The notes under the pieces were generated by a model. It did not search any database. It was not told the origin of the DNA and was given only the letters and a program-made list of their open reading frames with translations. Source: Fontibacterium temperatum (GTDB lineage: Bacteria; Pseudomonadota; Alphaproteobacteria; Pelagibacterales; Pelagibacteraceae). Taken from it: a stretch of 64,000 bases of DNA. Positions 60,802 to 64,000 of this stretch are shown piece by piece (the stretch's first letter is position 1; every line of letters starts with the position of its first letter). The translations under genes and the position numbers were made by a program. The DNA lies in assembly GCA_964203055.1 (NCBI GenBank), contig CAXNKS010000001.1, positions 434,001 through 498,000 of the forward strand, in the 5' to 3' direction.

Positions 60802-62195
60802 AAGTGGATAGCTCGTTTATCAACTGCTAAAGCAGCTTCTTTAATTGCTTCAGCATAAGTAGGATGTGCATGACATGTTCTTGCTATATCTTCCGCACTT
60901 GCACCAAACTCCATAGCTAAAGCAATTTCTGCGATCATATTGCCAACATCTGGTCCGATCATATGTACGCCTAGGACTCTATCTGTTTTTTCATCAGCTA
61001 AAATTTTAACAAACCCATCTCCCTCATCATTAATTTTTGCTCTAGCATTTGCAGCAAAAGGAAATTTACCAACTTTATAAGATATTTTTTGCTCTTTTAA
61101 CTGTTCTTCTGTTTTGCCAACTGAAGCAACTTCTGGAGAGGTATAAATAACGCCAGGGATAACATTATAATTTACATGCCCAGATTTTCCGCTAAGTAAC
61201 TCTGCAATGGCAATCCCTTCTTCTTCGGCTTTATGTGCTAACATTGGGCCATCGATTACATCTCCGATTGCGTAAATGTTATCTAAATTAGTTTTATATT
61301 TATGATCTGTTTCAATTCTTCCTTTTGAATCTAATTTTACTCCAATTTTATCAAGATTTAATCCTGCGGTATTAGGTTTTCTTCCAACTGACATTAATAC
61401 GATATCACAATCAATATCACTTTTGGCACCGTTCTTCTCAACTGTGACCGTTGCACCATTTTTATTTTTTTTAACACTAATTACTTTTGTCGATAGATTA
61501 AATTGCATTCCTTGTTTTTGTAATATTTTTAAAAAAGCGTCCGACACTTCTCTGTCCATACCGGGAGTTATATAATCCAAATATTCTATAACCTGAACTT
61601 CTGCTCCTAATCTTAGCCATACAGAACCCATTTCCAGTCCAATGTAACCACCCCCAACAACAACAAGTTTTTTAGGCACAGAACTTAAATTTAATGCCCC
61701 TGTTGAAGACACTACTGTTTTTTCATCAATTTCTATATTTGGAAGAGAAGTAGGAACCGAACCAGTTGCTATAATTGCATTTTTAAATTTATAATCTTTT
61801 TGATTATTAGACTGATCGATAACTGAAATTGTATTTTTATCTTTAAAAGATCCAAAACCTTTAATGTAAGTAATCTTATTTTTTTTAAATAAAAATTCTA
61901 TTCCCTTAGTAAGTCCTTCTACACCTTTTGCTTTATGACTCATCATTTTCGCAAGATCTAATGATGGCTCATTAATATTTATACCTATATTTTTAAATTC
62001 AGTTTTTGCTTTTTTATAAAGATCTGATGAATGCAATAAAGCTTTAGAAGGTATACATCCAACATTAAGACAGGTTCCACCTAATGTTCCTCTAGATTCT
62101 ATGCATGCAGTTTTTAATCCTAGTTGAGCAGCTCTAATTGCTCCAACATATCCTCCCGGACCTCCGCCTATAACTAAAAAATCAAACTCTTCCAT
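60798..62195 (-). CDS. lpdA: Dihydrolipoyl dehydrogenase (E3)
   Basis: Flavoprotein that reoxidises lipoyl groups, 465 residues. The FAD site is VIGGGPGGYVGAIRAAQLG, the redox disulfide is in GGTCLNVGCIPSKALL and the NAD site is VVVGGGYIGLEMGSVW. The C-terminal HAHPTYAEAIKEAAL carries the active-site His. It lies 3 bases downstream of sucB, so it is likely the E3 of the 2-oxoglutarate dehydrogenase complex. Confidence 0.97.
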   Translation of the reverse strand: MEEFDFLVIGGGPGGYVGAIRAAQLGLKTACIESRGTLGGTCLNVGCIPSKALLHSSDLYKKAKTEFKNIGININEPSLDLAKMMSHKAKGVEGLTKGIEFLFKKNKITYIKGFGSFKDKNTISVIDQSNNQKDYKFKNAIIATGSVPTSLPNIEIDEKTVVSSTGALNLSSVPKKLVVVGGGYIGLEMGSVWLRLGAEVQVIEYLDYITPGMDREVSDAFLKILQKQGMQFNLSTKVISVKKNKNGATVTVEKNGAKSDIDCDIVLMSVGRKPNTAGLNLDKIGVKLDSKGRIETDHKYKTNLDNIYAIGDVIDGPMLAHKAEEEGIAIAELLSGKSGHVNYNVIPGVIYTSPEVASVGKTEEQLKEQKISYKVGKFPFAANARAKINDEGDGFVKILADEKTDRVLGVHMIGPDVGNMIAEIALAMEFGASAEDIARTCHAHPTYAEAIKEAALAVDKRAIHF

Positions 62196-62198
62196 GAA

Positions 62199-63374
62199 TT
62201 ATAAATTTAAAAAAAGTCTTCTTGGATCTTCTAAATATTCTTTAACTCTAACTAAGAATGATACAGCATCTTTTCCATCAATAATTCTGTGATCATAAGA
62301 TAGGGCCAGATACATGATAGGTCTAACTTCGATTTTTTCTTCAACAACAACTGCTCGCTGAACAATATTATGCATCCCCAACACTCCTGATTGAGGAGGA
62401 TTTAGTATTGGCGTTGATAGCATCGAACCATAAATTCCACCATTAGTAATTGTAAAAGTTCCACCCTGAAGTTCTTCAATAGATAATTGTCCTGTTTTTG
62501 CTTTTTCACCTAAAGCGACGATTTGTTTTTCAATATCTGCAAATGACAGTTCATCTGCGTCTCTAACCACTGGAACAACTAATCCTTTTTCTGTTCCAAC
62601 AGCAACACCTATATTGTAATAATTTTTATAAACAATTTCATCTTGTTGAATTTCTGCATTAATAATTGGAAAAGCTTTTAAAGCTTCAACGCAAGATCTT
62701 ACAAAGAATGACATGAAACCTAATTTAACCCCGTATTTTTTTTGAAAACCATCTTTATATTCAGCTCTCATTTCGATAATTCTCGACATATCAATTTCAT
62801 TGAATGTCGTAAGCATCGCTGCATTATTTTGAGCCTCTTTTAATCTCTTGGCGATAGTTGCTCTTAGTCGAGTCATTTTAACTCGTTCTTCGTCTCCCTT
62901 AGTAGCTCTTGCTGAAGAAGCAACAGAAGGCATGCCCATGGATTCTAATAAGTCTCCTTTTAAAATTCTTCCATCTCTTCCCGATCCACTTATTCTGTTA
63001 ATATCAATTCTTTTTTCTTCAATTATTCTTTTTACTGCAGGTGATAATATTTCTTTTTTACTTGTAGAAACTTCTATTGTTTTTTGTTTCGCTGGCTCTG
63101 GTGCTTTAAATGATTCTTTTTTTGCTACACTTGCAGTTCCTGCTCCTATAGACCCTAAAACCACACCAACATTAACAGTACTTCCTTCTTGAATTTTAAT
63201 TTCAGACAAAACACCTGCCTCTGGAGAAGGCACAGCCACACTAACTTTATCTGTTTCTAATTCAACGACTGGCTCGTCTGCTTTTACTGGATCACCAACC
63301 TGTTTAAGCCATTTAGAAACCGTTGCTTCCGTTACCGACTCGCCAAGTGTAGGTACTACTAAATCTTTTGCCAT
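62199..63374 (-). CDS. sucB: Dihydrolipoamide succinyltransferase (E2)
   Basis: Core acyltransferase of 2-oxoglutarate dehydrogenase, 391 residues. One lipoyl domain with ELETDKVSVAVPSP (lipoyl Lys near 43) is followed by a Lys/Ser/Ala linker. A peripheral subunit-binding domain comes next (SPAVKRIIEEKRIDINRI, GSGRDGRILKGDLL), and then the catalytic domain with SYDHRIIDGKDAV. It sits between sucA and lpd, 4 bases after sucA. Confidence 0.97.
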   Translation of the reverse strand: MAKDLVVPTLGESVTEATVSKWLKQVGDPVKADEPVVELETDKVSVAVPSPEAGVLSEIKIQEGSTVNVGVVLGSIGAGTASVAKKESFKAPEPAKQKTIEVSTSKKEILSPAVKRIIEEKRIDINRISGSGRDGRILKGDLLESMGMPSVASSARATKGDEERVKMTRLRATIAKRLKEAQNNAAMLTTFNEIDMSRIIEMRAEYKDGFQKKYGVKLGFMSFFVRSCVEALKAFPIINAEIQQDEIVYKNYYNIGVAVGTEKGLVVPVVRDADELSFADIEKQIVALGEKAKTGQLSIEELQGGTFTITNGGIYGSMLSTPILNPPQSGVLGMHNIVQRAVVVEEKIEVRPIMYLALSYDHRIIDGKDAVSFLVRVKEYLEDPRRLFLNL

Positions 63375-63378
63375 TATT

Positions 63379-64000
63379 TTATAAAAGTACTTTTGATATT
63401 ATTTCGTCTTGCTGTTGTACATGTTTTTTCAAATATCCGGTAGCTGTTGAAGCTGAAGGTTTTCTGCCAACATACTGTACTTTTTTAGATTTAGCGCCGA
63501 TCGAGTCTAACGTCCAATTAATATATTTTTCAACAAAACTCCAAGCACCCATATTTTCTGGCTCTTCCTGACACCAAATAAATTCATCAGCATTTTTAAA
63601 TCTTTTTAAAAAGCTAGCTAATTTTTTTACTGGGAATGGATATAGTTGCTCAATTCTTAGTAATTGAACTTTAGGATTTCTTATTATCTCTCTCTTTTCA
63701 GAAATATCAAAATAAACTTTTCCAGAACAAAGAACTACACGTTTAATTTCTTCATCGTTTGCCAATTTAATTAAATTATATTCCGGAAAATCTGCATGGT
63801 CCGGTAATATTCTATGAAAGGAATTTTCAGGTAAAAAATCTTCAATTTCAGAAACGCATTTTTTGTGTCTCAATAAAGATTTTGGAGAAAATACTATAAG
63901 TGGTTTTCTAAATTTTCTGTGAATTTGTCTTCTTAATAAATGAAAATAATTTGCAGGAGTAGTGCAATTAACTACTTGTAAGTTTTCTTGAGCACAAGAT
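63379..64000 (-). CDS. sucA: 2-oxoglutarate dehydrogenase E1, partial at the window edge
   Basis: Thiamine-dependent E1 of the TCA cycle. Only the C-terminal 206 or so codons are inside the window, open to base 64000. Visible motifs are NCTTPANYFHLLRRQIHRKF, PLIVFSPKSLLRHKKCVSE, RIEQLYPFPVKKL, QEEPENMGAWSFVE and the terminal GRKPSASTATGYLKKH. It is the first gene of the sucA-sucB-lpd operon; the N-terminal part lies beyond the right edge. Confidence 0.96.
   Translation of the reverse strand, partial: SCAQENLQVVNCTTPANYFHLLRRQIHRKFRKPLIVFSPKSLLRHKKCVSEIEDFLPENSFHRILPDHADFPEYNLIKLANDEEIKRVVLCSGKVYFDISEKREIIRNPKVQLLRIEQLYPFPVKKLASFLKRFKNADEFIWCQEEPENMGAWSFVEKYINWTLDSIGAKSKKVQYVGRKPSASTATGYLKKHVQQQDEIISKVLL

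Overview
The window looks like a chromosomal segment of a SAR11-type (Pelagibacterales) marine alphaproteobacterium. The reasons are the very AT-rich sequence, tightly packed short operons with frequent ATGA or TAATG overlaps, a SAM-II riboswitch, a SUV3-type RNA helicase/ferredoxin/CarD block, and a phosphate-starvation lipid-remodelling cluster (agt-plcP, olsBA) of the kind known from SAR11. The lineage is inferred from gene content; no database search was possible. I see no CRISPR array, insertion sequence, prophage or integrase.

Layout. 1-9.6 kb: phosphate uptake and sensing (pstC partial, pstS, phoR) beside membrane-lipid genes (olsB, olsA, glycosyltransferase agt, phospholipase-like plcP, a DAG-kinase-family protein). 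Pho-box-like repeats lie upstream of pstS, olsB and plcP, and an unexplained structured intergenic element precedes the lipid kinase. 9.6-11.4 kb: tRNA-Arg and membrane proteins. 11.5-18.4 kb: a rightward run rpmH-rnpA-yidD-yidC-argB-HAD-dapD-dapE-deacetylase. 18.4-25 kb: a leftward run kdsB, pheA, SRP RNA (ffs), dnaX-ybaB-recR, def-fmt-truA. 25-32.3 kb: cytochrome c, AmpG-like permease, EF-hand protein, NlpC/P60 protein, SUV3-like helicase, ferredoxin, CarD. 32.3-39 kb: two tRNAs, an acyl-CoA synthetase, two YqaA-type membrane proteins, dsbB, coq7, HNH protein, esterase and a TlpA-type thioredoxin. 39-46.1 kb: argH-lptM-lysA-plsC facing tyrA-hisC, then SAM-II riboswitch-metW-gloB. 46.1-53.2 kb: rplU-rpmA-obgE-proBA-nadD-rsfS-rlmH-ctpA-rppH. 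53.2-64 kb: the F1 ATP synthase operon atpHAGDC, priA, a transaldolase, and the 2-oxoglutarate dehydrogenase genes lpd, sucB, sucA (partial).

How it works together. The left 9 kb reads as a phosphate-limitation module. PhoR senses low phosphate, Pst imports it, PlcP removes phosphate head groups from phospholipids, Agt glycosylates the resulting diacylglycerol, and OlsB/OlsA make phosphorus-free ornithine lipid. The lipid kinase could turn diacylglycerol back into phosphatidate. Most of the rest is housekeeping: translation, replication and repair, lysine, arginine, proline and aromatic amino-acid synthesis, and energy metabolism.

Oddities. Three conserved genes (yidC, pheA and a VTT-domain protein) each carry exactly one extra base. 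The pstC ATG is also one base out of frame. This points to residual indel errors in the sequence or to real frameshifts. Two compact RNA-like folds, upstream of the lipid kinase and upstream of the helicase, match no family I recognise and are the best candidates for something undescribed.
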